A stretch of 64,000 nt of DNA from Chersky-267 sp034666965. GTDB taxonomy: Bacteria; Chloroflexota; Limnocylindria; Limnocylindrales; CSP1-4. The notes under the pieces are model-generated. The model made no database searches. It was not told the origin of the DNA and saw only the letters and a list, made by a program, of their open reading frames with translations. The stretch covers positions 1 through 64,000 of the forward strand of contig JAXDKT010000122.1 in NCBI GenBank assembly GCA_034666965.1, read 5' to 3'. The position numbers and the translations under genes are program-made. Numbering within the stretch: position 1 is the stretch's first letter; every line of letters begins with the position of its first letter. Below, piece after piece: positions 1 to 7,967 of the stretch.

Positions 1-297
1 CCGGCCCCCCCGCCCGCCCCCCCGCCCCCCGGCCCCGCCCTCCGCCCGCGGCGACCCGCCCCCGCCCCCCGTCCCGGCCCCGTCCCCCGCCCCCCGACCC
101 GCGGCCCGCCCCCCCGCCCGCGCCTCCGCCCGCGCCTCCGTCCCGCGGCCGGCGTCCCGCCCGCGCCTCCGTCCCGCGGCCGGCGACCCGGTCCGCGTCC
201 CGGTCCGCGGCCAGCGCTCCCCGGCCAGCGCGTCCCCGGGCCCGCGGTCTGGTGATGAGCTAGGGCGGCTCCCGACGGGCCCCTCGGAGGTCCGTGG
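1..297. repeat. C-rich low-complexity region with tandem repeats
   Basis: No gene is seen here. The stretch is dominated by CCCGCC-type runs, with a 25-bp unit repeated at 130-154 and 161-185 (period 31). It resembles the tandem repeats that follow several genes further into the window, so it may be the 3' flank of a gene lying outside the left edge; that is inference. Confidence 0.6.
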
Positions 298-303
298 TAG
301 CAT
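298..303 (+). promoter_or_regulatory. candidate -10 element (TAGCAT)
   Basis: TAGCAT ends 9 nt before the TTG start at 313, which would give a leader of only a few bases. A GGAGG at 286-290 is too far from the start to act as a normal ribosome binding site. Confidence 0.35.
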
Positions 304-312
304 CGCTCGGCT

Positions 313-1695
313 TTGACCGCTGACGTGGCGACGGGGGCTGCTCGACCGCGTTCTCCCTCGCTGGCCGCCTTCCTCTCATTCCTCTGGCCCGGGCTCGGCC
401 AGTGGTATCTCCAACGACGCCGGGCCGCCCTCGTGTTCGGAATCCCGGTCGCGCTGGCCGCGGTTGCGGTGCTGATCCAGGCGGTCCGCGGGCTGACCCA
501 GTTCTACCTCGAGATGTTCACGCCGACGGTCGCCCTCACGGCACTGGTCCTGATCGGGCTGCTGGGCGTCTGGCGCCTGATCGCGATCGTGGATGCGGCC
601 CTGGTCGCGGGCGGGCGGCGTGCGCTGCGCGTCCCATCGGTCGGTGGGACGGTTGCGGCCCTGGCCCTGGCCACCATCGTCGTGCATGGCGTCCTGGGTT
701 ACTACGCCTGGTCGTTCTACCGGGCGGGCAGCGAGATCTTCGTGGGGCTTCCGGACCCGGACGCCGGGGCGACCAACCCCTCGGCCTCCCCGTACCAGGG
801 ACCGATCCTGGTGGCCACGCCGGCGGCCACCCCAGCCACGACCTCATCCCGGATCAACGTCCTCCTGACTGGGATCGATTCGGCGCCCAATCGGAGCCAG
901 TCGCTCAACGACACGATCATCGTGGTGAGCATCGACCCCGTCTCGAAGGACGTCGCCATGCTCAGCTTCCCGCGCGATCTGTCCGAACTCCCGCTGTGGG
1001 ACGGCCGGACCTACAAGGGCAAGATCAACTCGCTGATGTCGTACGCCCAGAGCCACCGCAAAGAGTTTCCCGACGGTGGCCTGCCGACGCTCATGAAAGA
1101 GCTTGGCTTCCTCCTCGGCGTGCCGATGCACTATTACGCCGCGATCGATCTGGCCGGGTTCGTCACGATGGTCGACCTGGTCGGCGGAGTGACGGTGAAC
1201 AACCCGCGCGCGATCGACGATCCGGGCTACGGCGGCTGGACCAATGGTCATCCGATCGGTTTTCAGCTGAGCGCCGGCCGGCATCGGCTGGATGGCCAGA
1301 CGGCGCTGGCCTATGCCCGCTCGCGTCGCGGGATCGGCGACAACGACTTCACCCGGTCGCGGCGCCAGCAGCAGTTGCTGGTCGCCCTGGGCAAGAAGCT
1401 GGCCGACCCGACCATGCTGCCCAAGCTGCCCGACATCGTGCGCGCGGCGGGCGACACGGTCCGAACGAACTTCCCGCCCGACCGGATCTCGAACATGCTC
1501 GACATCGGCATGGACCTCTCCGACCCGCGGATCAAGCAGTACGTCCTCGGCCCGCCGTACGCCAAGTACCCCGACCCTCCGACAGGCACCTACGAGCTGA
1601 TCCTCGACATGGACCGCATCGCCCGGCTGTCGGTCAACCTGTTCGGGGCCGAGAGCGCCTACGCCCCGGCGGCGACGCCCAGCCCGGCGCCCTGA
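313..1695 (+). CDS. LCP-family glycopolymer ligase with multi-spanning N-terminus
   Basis: The 460-aa protein has about four hydrophobic segments in the first 135 residues, starting with an FLWPGLGQWY motif. An extracytoplasmic LytR-CpsA-Psr domain follows (about residues 180-400). LCP signatures are visible: LLTGIDS, the Asp of NDTI, the FPRD motif whose Arg binds pyrophosphate in the family, and ARSRRGIGDNDFTRSRRQQ. LCP enzymes transfer undecaprenyl-linked glycopolymers to peptidoglycan or protein. Most LCP proteins have a single N-terminal helix, so the polytopic N-terminus is unusual. The start is TTG; GTG at 325 is an alternative. A second LCP gene lies at 4512, and glycan assembly genes follow, which supports attachment of the glycan made by this locus. 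Confidence 0.88.
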   Translation: MTADVATGAARPRSPSLAAFLSFLWPGLGQWYLQRRRAALVFGIPVALAAVAVLIQAVRGLTQFYLEMFTPTVALTALVLIGLLGVWRLIAIVDAALVAGGRRALRVPSVGGTVAALALATIVVHGVLGYYAWSFYRAGSEIFVGLPDPDAGATNPSASPYQGPILVATPAATPATTSSRINVLLTGIDSAPNRSQSLNDTIIVVSIDPVSKDVAMLSFPRDLSELPLWDGRTYKGKINSLMSYAQSHRKEFPDGGLPTLMKELGFLLGVPMHYYAAIDLAGFVTMVDLVGGVTVNNPRAIDDPGYGGWTNGHPIGFQLSAGRHRLDGQTALAYARSRRGIGDNDFTRSRRQQQLLVALGKKLADPTMLPKLPDIVRAAGDTVRTNFPPDRISNMLDIGMDLSDPRIKQYVLGPPYAKYPDPPTGTYELILDMDRIARLSVNLFGAESAYAPAATPSPAP

Positions 1696-1816
1696 TCTGC
1701 CGAGCCTCCAGCCCGGCGCCCTGGCCTGCCGAGCGCCCAGCCCTGCCGAGCGCCCAGCCCGGCGCCCTGATCTGCCGAAGCGCGCCCAGCCCGCCGCCCT
1801 GACCTGGCGAAGCGCG
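1681..1816 (+). repeat. tandem repeats of the LCP gene's own stop-codon region
   Basis: The last codons and stop of the LCP gene (AGCCCGGCGCCCTGA plus about 14 nt) recur downstream as imperfect tandem units beginning near 1681, 1710, 1739, 1756 and 1786. Several copies keep the in-register TGA. One copy is internally truncated. No gene lies between 1696 and 1872. Confidence 0.8.
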
Positions 1817-1872
1817 GCCGGCCCTGTGGCGAGCGCCGCCGCCGGCCCGGAGATCGACCCGGGAAGGCCGAC

Positions 1873-2775
1873 CTAGTGGAAGGTGCCGGCCTTGATCGAA
1901 GCGGCCAGGGCCGAGATCCAGGACACCATCTGCGGGTCCCGGAGCTGATCTCGGGTGTAGTTCGGGTTGCGCCAGACGTGGAACGCGATCCCGGCCGCCT
2001 TGAGATAGCCGAAACCCTCGCGGACCTCGCGCGCAAGCTGCGCCTGAGACGGCCGCTGCTTCTTGTGGGTTGCCGGTCGAAGGTACTTGTGCGTCTGGAC
2101 CATGAGGTACACCGGCACGCCCGGGCTGGTGGCGGCGACCCTCTTGCGGACCTTCGGGAACCACTTGGAGGCGCCGGTCAGGTACCGGCTGTTCGAACCG
2201 TTGGTGGTCTCGATCGGATACCAGTCGACCATGACCACGTTGGCCATGCCCCTGGTGTACGGGTTGCTGGTCGATCCGAAATGGGGCACGTCACCGAAGA
2301 GCGCCATCACCTTGTGGGCCGGGTCGGCCTTCCGATAGGCGCGGTAGAGCGCCCGGATCTCGACCGCCGAGATTCGGTGCCAGCTCGGCTCCTTGACCGA
2401 CAGGTAGCCCCAGGTGTTGGGCAGGTTCTTGACCTTGTTGACCCACGGGGCGACCTTGGCGGTGTAGACCCGCCCGGTGGAGTAGTTGGTGGTGTCGGGG
2501 AAGGACCAGATGACCTGCATCCCGCAGCCCGCGGCGAGGCTGGCGTAGTTGGCTGCGTTGAACGTCCCCTGGGCGTTCTTGATGACGTGGGTCGCGCCGG
2601 AGGTGCACACACCGTTCTTGTTCGCTGCGAGGTCCCAGCTGGGCACCTCCTGGAGGATGATCGGTGCCGAGGTGCTGTAGGTCGCGACCACGGCGGCGGC
2701 CGGCGCGGCGCTGCCGAGGGTGCCAATGAGCAGGGCGGTCGCGATGGCGATGACGGTTGGACGGGCACGGTTCAT
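1873..2775 (-). CDS. secreted TIM-barrel-like (glycoside hydrolase-like) protein
   Basis: The 300-aa protein starts with a clear Sec signal peptide: basic MNRARP, a hydrophobic stretch and AAPAAA near residue 28. The mature part looks like a beta/alpha barrel of the glycoside-hydrolase type: IILQEVPSWD, QVIWSFPDT, WGYLSVKEPSW, VMALFGDVPHF, VVMVDWYPIE and FHVWRNPNY. Two cysteines (NGVC and AAGC) could form a disulfide. Acidic residues at strand ends (KEP, VDWYPIE) are candidate catalytic residues, but I cannot assign a family or substrate. It is convergent with the LCP gene and may act on the exported glycan. Function is inferred from fold-like features only. Confidence 0.6.
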   Translation of the reverse strand: MNRARPTVIAIATALLIGTLGSAAPAAAVVATYSTSAPIILQEVPSWDLAANKNGVCTSGATHVIKNAQGTFNAANYASLAAGCGMQVIWSFPDTTNYSTGRVYTAKVAPWVNKVKNLPNTWGYLSVKEPSWHRISAVEIRALYRAYRKADPAHKVMALFGDVPHFGSTSNPYTRGMANVVMVDWYPIETTNGSNSRYLTGASKWFPKVRKRVAATSPGVPVYLMVQTHKYLRPATHKKQRPSQAQLAREVREGFGYLKAAGIAFHVWRNPNYTRDQLRDPQMVSWISALAASIKAGTFH

Positions 2776-2783
2776 GAGTCACT

Positions 2784-2810
2784 CGCTATGGGTCGCTATC
2801 GGAACCCTAT
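2784..2810 (-). promoter_or_regulatory. phased CTAT repeats upstream of the secreted protein
   Basis: CGCTAT at 2784-2789 and 2794-2799 and CCCTAT at 2805-2810 recur with 10-11 bp spacing, close to one helical turn, just upstream of the start at 2775. They could be a regulator binding site overlapping the promoter. No matching regulator is identified. Confidence 0.35.
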
Positions 2811-2927
2811 CGCGGGTCCGGGAATGATGCGTTCATGGTGTCCCCGGCGGAGCGTCGATCCAAGTGCCCGTTAGGACCACCCGTCAACGGGCCGTGGTCC
2901 TGTGCAGGCCGGCACCGGGCCCGCGGA

Positions 2928-4364
2928 TCAGCGGCCCTGGAGCATGGCCGGGAGGGTCCGCAGCATGATCTTGAAGTCGAGCCAGAGCGACCAGCGATCG
3001 ATGTAGTCGAGGTCCAGGGTGGCCCGATGGTCGAACTCCTCGTCAAAGCGCGATTCGACCTGCCACAGCCCCGTGATCCCGGGCTTCATCGACAGTCGCC
3101 GTCGGTGCCAGACGTCATAGCCGAGGACTTCGCGCGGGGGGGCCGGCCGGGGTCCGACGAGGCTCATCTCGCCGCGCACGACGTTCCATAGCTGGGGCAG
3201 CTCGTCGATGCTCAGTCGGCGCAGGATGCGGCCCAACCTCGTTACCCGGGGATCGTCTCGCATCTTGAATGCGGCACCCTTGGTATCGCTCAGCGCTACG
3301 ACATCGGCGTAGCGCTCCTCGGCGTCGCGGACCATCGTCCGGAACTTGAAGATCCGGAAGGGCCGGCCATGGAGCCCGACGCGTTCCTGGGAGAACAGGA
3401 CCGGCCGGCCCTCTGCGATCAGGAGCCAGATCGCGGCGCCGAGCAGGACCGGACTGAGGACCACCAGGGCCACGCTCCCAATGACCAGGTCGAGCAGACG
3501 CTTGCCGAGCAGGGCGATCGAGCGCTCGGGTCCATACACCAGCGACTCGATCCGGACGCCGTCGAGCTCCTCGATTCGACCGCCCGGCACGACCAACCCG
3601 ATGTCGATCGGGATCCGAACGATGCGCCCCTCCTCCTGGCACAGATGGGTGATCGGTTCGACCATCTCGGCGCTGTCGTTGACGCAGATGGCAACCTCGT
3701 CAACGACCCGCTCGTGGAGGATCTCGGCGATTCCGTCGGCATGGCCCAGGATCGGCCGGGACAAGCGCCAGTCCGATGGGGCCGTTTCGCTGGCTGCGGA
3801 TCGGCCGGCAGCCCCTGAGCCGGACGTCACCAGGTGGCCGATGACCTTGAGGCCCAGCTCGCCGTGGCGCTCCAGGAGGTCGGCGAACGACTGCGCCTGT
3901 GGGCCGTCGCCCACGACCAGCACGAAGCGCATGTTGTAGCCGCGAGTCCGGGCCCAGGACGAGAGCGCCCGCAGGCCGCTCCGGATCGCCAGGGTCAATA
4001 CGACCTGCGTCCCGATCAGGACCAGCAGCAGGACCCGGCTGACGTCCTGGGTCTTGACCACGAACAGGGCCGAGAACGCCGCCACACCGACCAGCAGTCC
4101 GGCTCGGACGGTATCGGTCAGGACCCGTCGGAAGGTCAGCCTTGCCCGCAGGCGGTAGAGATCGGTCAGCCACAGGGCCACGACCCAGGTCAGAGCAAAC
4201 GCGCTCGCTGCCAGCCACGGGTCGACACCGGCGGCGCGCCAGGGCGACTGCCAGTCCGCCGTCGCGTAGCGCACCATTGTCACGACCACGAAGACGCCGG
4301 CGGCGGCAAGCGCCTCGAACGTCATCAGCGCGAGCCTGAGTGCGGCGATGTACCGCCGGATCAT
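2928..4364 (-). CDS. polyprenyl glycosylphosphotransferase (undecaprenyl-phosphate sugar-1-phosphate transferase)
   Basis: The 478-aa protein starts glycan synthesis by moving a sugar-1-phosphate from a nucleotide sugar to undecaprenyl phosphate at the inner membrane. Four or five hydrophobic helices fill the first 130 residues, followed by a CoA-binding-like region (VLVVGDGPQAQSF). The C-terminal bacterial sugar-transferase domain begins at GKRLLDLVIGS. It contains FSQERVGLHGRPFRIFKFRTM, DELPQLWNVVRGEMSLVGPRP and PGITGLWQV, all hallmarks of the WcaJ/WbaP/CpsE family. The length is typical of the polytopic class. It faces the LCP gene at 4512 across a 147-nt divergent region. A GAGGAG just upstream of the ATG acts as ribosome binding site. 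Confidence 0.93.
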   Translation of the reverse strand: MIRRYIAALRLALMTFEALAAAGVFVVVTMVRYATADWQSPWRAAGVDPWLAASAFALTWVVALWLTDLYRLRARLTFRRVLTDTVRAGLLVGVAAFSALFVVKTQDVSRVLLLVLIGTQVVLTLAIRSGLRALSSWARTRGYNMRFVLVVGDGPQAQSFADLLERHGELGLKVIGHLVTSGSGAAGRSAASETAPSDWRLSRPILGHADGIAEILHERVVDEVAICVNDSAEMVEPITHLCQEEGRIVRIPIDIGLVVPGGRIEELDGVRIESLVYGPERSIALLGKRLLDLVIGSVALVVLSPVLLGAAIWLLIAEGRPVLFSQERVGLHGRPFRIFKFRTMVRDAEERYADVVALSDTKGAAFKMRDDPRVTRLGRILRRLSIDELPQLWNVVRGEMSLVGPRPAPPREVLGYDVWHRRRLSMKPGITGLWQVESRFDEEFDHRATLDLDYIDRWSLWLDFKIMLRTLPAMLQGR

Positions 4365-4408
4365 GGGTCTCCTCGAACGCCGGGTCGCGCATCCCTGCAG
4401 CCGTTTAC

Positions 4409-4427
4409 AGTCTAGGACAGAACTGTC
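4409..4427 (-). promoter_or_regulatory. candidate -10 (TAGACT) and inverted repeat GACAG-AA-CTGTC
   Basis: On the minus strand TAGACT (4414-4409) could serve the sugar-transferase gene with a leader of about 40 nt. Overlapping it, GACAG at 4416-4420 and CTGTC at 4423-4427 form a short dyad in the shared divergent region, a plausible operator site. Confidence 0.4.
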
Positions 4428-4499
4428 ACCCCGCCGACGGTGGCGTGCCCTGGTACGAGCGAAGACTTATGTACTGCGGTGACGTTCCGGGGCCTGTGC

Positions 4500-4505
4500 T
4501 ACGGT
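4500..4505 (+). promoter_or_regulatory. -10 element of a leaderless promoter (TACGGT)
   Basis: TACGGT ends exactly 6 nt before ATG 4512, so transcription would begin at the start codon. A GTGAC sequence about 16 nt upstream could act as a weak -35. Confidence 0.55.
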
Positions 4506-4511
4506 CGGGGC

Positions 4512-5639
4512 ATGGCTTCGGTTCGCGAAACGTGGGCGGCCATGACCGGCGGCAGCCGCCTCCGCGCAATCGCGCTCGGGGTCGCGGCCGTGGCAGTCGT
4601 GGTCGGGTTGGTCGGGGGCGGTCTCCTGGCCAGCGGCATCCTGGCGACCCCGACGATCGATCCCGAAGCCGGACTCGAACCGACGGCGGTCCTGCCCGGG
4701 ACCGGCCTCCGGCCGCTGCCGCCCACGGCCTCACCCGGCCTCACGCCCAGTCCGACCCCCAGTCCGACTCCGGCCGGGGCGGACCCGCTCCTGGGCACGG
4801 ATGGGCGGCTGACCATCCTCCTGCTCGGCTCCGACTATCGGCCGGCACATCCGGGCAACCGGACCGACGCGATCATGGTCGTATCGGTGGACCCCGCCAG
4901 CGGCAAGACCGCCGCATTCAGCATCCCGCGCGACACGAGCGGGTTCCCGCTGCCCGATGGTGGCAAGTTCGGCCAGAAGATCAACGCGCTCTATCAGTAC
5001 TTCGAGTCGACCGGCCGCAACGGTGGCAAGACCATGGAAGCGGCGATGTCGAAGGCGTTCGGGATCGAGCTCGACGCCTACGCGTTCATCGGCTTCTCGG
5101 GCGTGACCAACCTCGTCGACGCCGTGGGCGGGGTCGACGTCGTTCTGGACAAGGCCTATTACGACCCGTACTACTACGTGAACAACCGGCACCAGGGTTG
5201 GGGTCTACCCGCCGGCAAGAGCCACCTCAATGGGGCGCAGGCGCTGATCTTCGCCCGCTCGCGCAAGGGCGACAACGACTTTGGCCGCGCCCGCCGTCAG
5301 CAGATCCTGGTCGGGGCGGCCATGTCCAAGGTCCGCAAGCGCGGGCTGGTGATCGTGCCGCGCCTGCTGCAGATCGCGCGCGACACCGTGCGCACGGACC
5401 TGCCCCTGACACGGGCCGGCGACCTCTTCGACCTGATCGCGACCGTCGACCTGAAGCGCGCCGACAAGGTCGTCTTCGGGCCGCGCACGTACGCCGATGG
5501 GATCGGGGGGTCGTCGTTCGTCCTGCGCCTGGCCGACTGCCGGCGCTGGATCGAGAAGCACTTCCCGCCCGAGCGACCGTTCGCCAGCTGGCCACCCGCG
5601 CCATCCGCTCCGCCTTCGCCCACCACGACGACACCCTGA
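4512..5639 (+). CDS. LCP-family glycopolymer ligase
   Basis: The 375-aa protein has one N-terminal transmembrane helix (about residues 18-40), a Pro/Thr/Ser-rich linker with PSPTPSPTP, then an LCP domain. Family motifs are LLLGSDYR, the Asp of RTDAIMVVSVD, SIPRDTSGFPL and FARSRKGDNDFGRARRQQ. It should act outside the membrane, moving lipid-linked glycan to the cell wall or another acceptor. The start at 4512 is chosen over an upstream in-frame ATG at 4440 because it directly precedes the membrane anchor and because a -10 hexamer lies 6 nt upstream. This is the canonical single-helix type, unlike the LCP protein at 313. Confidence 0.92.
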   Translation: MASVRETWAAMTGGSRLRAIALGVAAVAVVVGLVGGGLLASGILATPTIDPEAGLEPTAVLPGTGLRPLPPTASPGLTPSPTPSPTPAGADPLLGTDGRLTILLLGSDYRPAHPGNRTDAIMVVSVDPASGKTAAFSIPRDTSGFPLPDGGKFGQKINALYQYFESTGRNGGKTMEAAMSKAFGIELDAYAFIGFSGVTNLVDAVGGVDVVLDKAYYDPYYYVNNRHQGWGLPAGKSHLNGAQALIFARSRKGDNDFGRARRQQILVGAAMSKVRKRGLVIVPRLLQIARDTVRTDLPLTRAGDLFDLIATVDLKRADKVVFGPRTYADGIGGSSFVLRLADCRRWIEKHFPPERPFASWPPAPSAPPSPTTTTP

Positions 5640-5661
5640 CCCGCCGGCGCGGCCGGATCGG

Positions 5662-6939
5662 TCAGCCGCAACGCCAGGTGACAATCCGCGCTACGGTCCT
5701 GACCAGGCCGTCGTCGTGGCCTGCGACGAGGCGCCAGGCGATCACCAGTCCGATCAAGATCGCCAGACCGCCCAGGCCCAGGGCGTGGGTCCGGGCCAGG
5801 AACAGGATGGCCATCGCGCCCGCGGCCAGGTCGACCGCGCTCGATCGGCGGACCGCGACCAGCGCACCGAGTCGCTCGGCGATGACCCCGAGGAGGACGA
5901 ATACCAGCAGCCCCGGCGGGCCGAAGTTCGCCCACGCCTCCCCGATCAGGCCGGGCGCCGCGTAACCGGCGGTGTCCTGGGCACCTTCGACGACCTCGGG
6001 GTAGATCCAGTAACCGAGGTTCGGGATGTCCTCGCGCCCCACGATCGGCCCGAGACGGCGGAGCCAGGTCAGACCCAGGAAATAGGGCTCCTCGGCCGGG
6101 ATGACTCGCTCGAGGGCGGCCAGCGTCCGGGGCTGGACGAGCACGATGCGGTTGACCGTCCGGCCGACTGCGAAGCCCAGCTCGTTGCCGGCAGCCTGGT
6201 CGTAGGCCCGCAGGACCTGGATCCCGGCGAAGCCGATCACCGCCACGCCCGCGACGGCGAGCGCCAGCCGGGCCGGCACCCGGCGGCCGGCCAGGAGCCA
6301 GGCCAGGGCGAGGACCGCGCCGAGCTCAGCGACCAGATAGCGGCTGGCCAGCAGGACCGTGAAGGCGCCGATCGCGACGATCCCCAGCCCGGCCAGCCAG
6401 CGCCGCCGGCGGTCGTCGGTCCGGGCGAGCTGGAACATCAGGATCGCGGCCAGGCCCGGGAGGGCGACGCGGACGAGCTGGATCGGGATCCCGGTCAGCT
6501 CGGCTCGGGCGCCGGTGATGTCGGTCGTCAGAAACGGGATGCCATGACCGATCAACGTCGGTGCGATGGCGGCCAGGGCGATGCCCGCCAGCACCAGCGC
6601 GGCTCCGGGGCGCGTCCCGGCCGGCACGGCCAGTTCCGGATCCTGTGGATCGACGGGTTCCGCGTCGCCCCGTTCGATCGCCAGCCGGTCGCTGGCCCAG
6701 ACGCCGACGGCAAAGGCCAGGACCGCGCCGCCCACGGACAGGGCGGGACCGGCGGTCTCGCCGCCCACCGCCAGGACCACCGACCCGACGCCAAAGAACA
6801 GACCTGTCAGAAGGAGCCAGACCGCCGCCGGGTGGGCGAGTCCGAGCCGACGCCGGGCGACCGCCCGCCGCACGAGGCCGCCCGCGGCCGCGAAGGCGCC
6901 GATCAGGACCGCGGACGCGAGCAAGCCCGACGGGGTCAC
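5662..6939 (-). CDS. O-antigen polymerase-like (Wzy-type) membrane protein
   Basis: The 425-aa protein is almost entirely hydrophobic, with about 11-12 predicted helices. The central part resembles oligosaccharide repeat-unit polymerases: ITGARAELTGIPIQLVRVALPG, then a long external loop with YWIYPEVVEGAQDTAGYAAPGLIGEAWANFG, and a late helix. The GEAWANFGPPGL segment matches the polymerase pattern in which a Gly-rich loop precedes the last helices. It probably joins repeat units on the outer face of the membrane. GTG at 6939 overlaps the upstream gene's TGA by 4 nt, which decides the start and implies translational coupling. It is the third gene of a three-gene minus-strand operon. Confidence 0.72.
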   Translation of the reverse strand: MTPSGLLASAVLIGAFAAAGGLVRRAVARRRLGLAHPAAVWLLLTGLFFGVGSVVLAVGGETAGPALSVGGAVLAFAVGVWASDRLAIERGDAEPVDPQDPELAVPAGTRPGAALVLAGIALAAIAPTLIGHGIPFLTTDITGARAELTGIPIQLVRVALPGLAAILMFQLARTDDRRRRWLAGLGIVAIGAFTVLLASRYLVAELGAVLALAWLLAGRRVPARLALAVAGVAVIGFAGIQVLRAYDQAAGNELGFAVGRTVNRIVLVQPRTLAALERVIPAEEPYFLGLTWLRRLGPIVGREDIPNLGYWIYPEVVEGAQDTAGYAAPGLIGEAWANFGPPGLLVFVLLGVIAERLGALVAVRRSSAVDLAAGAMAILFLARTHALGLGGLAILIGLVIAWRLVAGHDDGLVRTVARIVTWRCG

Positions 6940-7967
6940 GGCGTCACATCCGATTCGGGCCCGTCCAGCCCGAGCGACGCCTGGCGCATGGCATCCGCGG
7001 CGCCGCCGGCGGGCAGGGTGGCCGACACGTATCCGTACGACAGCGAGCCGAGCAGCGCCAGCGGCGCGGTCGTCGTCAGGCGATAGCCGAGCACGACCGC
7101 GGCGGCGGCCGGCGGCTCGACGCCCAGCGAGCCGAGGAGCGTGGCCAGGACGAGGTCGGTCGCGCCCAGGCCGAACGGCAGGAACGACAGGACCCCGACC
7201 GTGATCGACAGGCCCAGGGCGCCCCACGCGACGAGCGGGTCGAGCGTCACCCCCGTGGCCCGCGCGACCAGCAACAGCTGAGCGGTGTAGGTCACCATGA
7301 TCAGGGTCGTCGTCGTGGCGAAGATGGCGAGCCGGGTGGGCTCGGTCAGCAGCCCGCCGATCGTGGCATCGATCCGACCCAGGCTGGCTGCGATCCGGAG
7401 CCATCGCTCGCGGCCCATGACTCGTCCGAGCGGCAGCGCGGCGATCAACGCCGAGGGCCGGATCCCGAGCGCGTACACGAGCGCCGGCAGGACCGCCAGC
7501 ACGACGAACCCGATGACGGCGAGCGCTCCGGGTAACCCGGCCAGGTGGGTCGCCCAGGCGATCGCGGCGCTACCGGCGAGATAGCCGATCGCGACCACCC
7601 GCTCGATGAGGACCACGGCCGTGCCGGTCGGGTAGTCGACGCCGTGGCGCTGGCGCAGGAGGTACAGCCGCAGGAGCTCGCCCACCGAGCCGGGGGTCAG
7701 CGCGTTGATCGTGTTGGCCAGCGCCGTCATCGGGATCAGCGGCCGGATCGACACCGGTCGACCGGCGGCTCCGAGCAGGTCGGCCGACCGGACGGCCCAC
7801 AGGACCACGACCGCGCCGTTGAGCGCGACGGCAAGGACCAGTGGCGCCGCGTCGAGCGTGGCCAGGAGACCGCCGGCCTCCCAGGGTCGGGTTCGCCACG
7901 CGACGAGACCCAGGAGCGTGACCGTGACCGGTAGCCACACGATCGGGCGACGGAGCCAGCGGGTCAC
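6936..7967 (-). CDS. lysylphosphatidylglycerol synthase TM-region family (UPF0104/AglD-like) protein
   Basis: The 343-aa membrane protein has about eight helices. Features typical of the family include the NTINALTPGSVGELLRLYLLRQRHG motif, the VLIERVVAIGYL segment and the late FLPFGLGATDLVLATLL motif. Members without the soluble synthase domain are found in glycan loci and are thought to help export or flip lipid-linked sugars; the exact activity is not established. GTG 7967 overlaps the TGA of the upstream gene by 4 nt, and its own stop overlaps the downstream start, so the three genes are probably translated together. Confidence 0.75.
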   Translation of the reverse strand: MTRWLRRPIVWLPVTVTLLGLVAWRTRPWEAGGLLATLDAAPLVLAVALNGAVVVLWAVRSADLLGAAGRPVSIRPLIPMTALANTINALTPGSVGELLRLYLLRQRHGVDYPTGTAVVLIERVVAIGYLAGSAAIAWATHLAGLPGALAVIGFVVLAVLPALVYALGIRPSALIAALPLGRVMGRERWLRIAASLGRIDATIGGLLTEPTRLAIFATTTTLIMVTYTAQLLLVARATGVTLDPLVAWGALGLSITVGVLSFLPFGLGATDLVLATLLGSLGVEPPAAAAVVLGYRLTTTAPLALLGSLSYGYVSATLPAGGAADAMRQASLGLDGPESDVTP

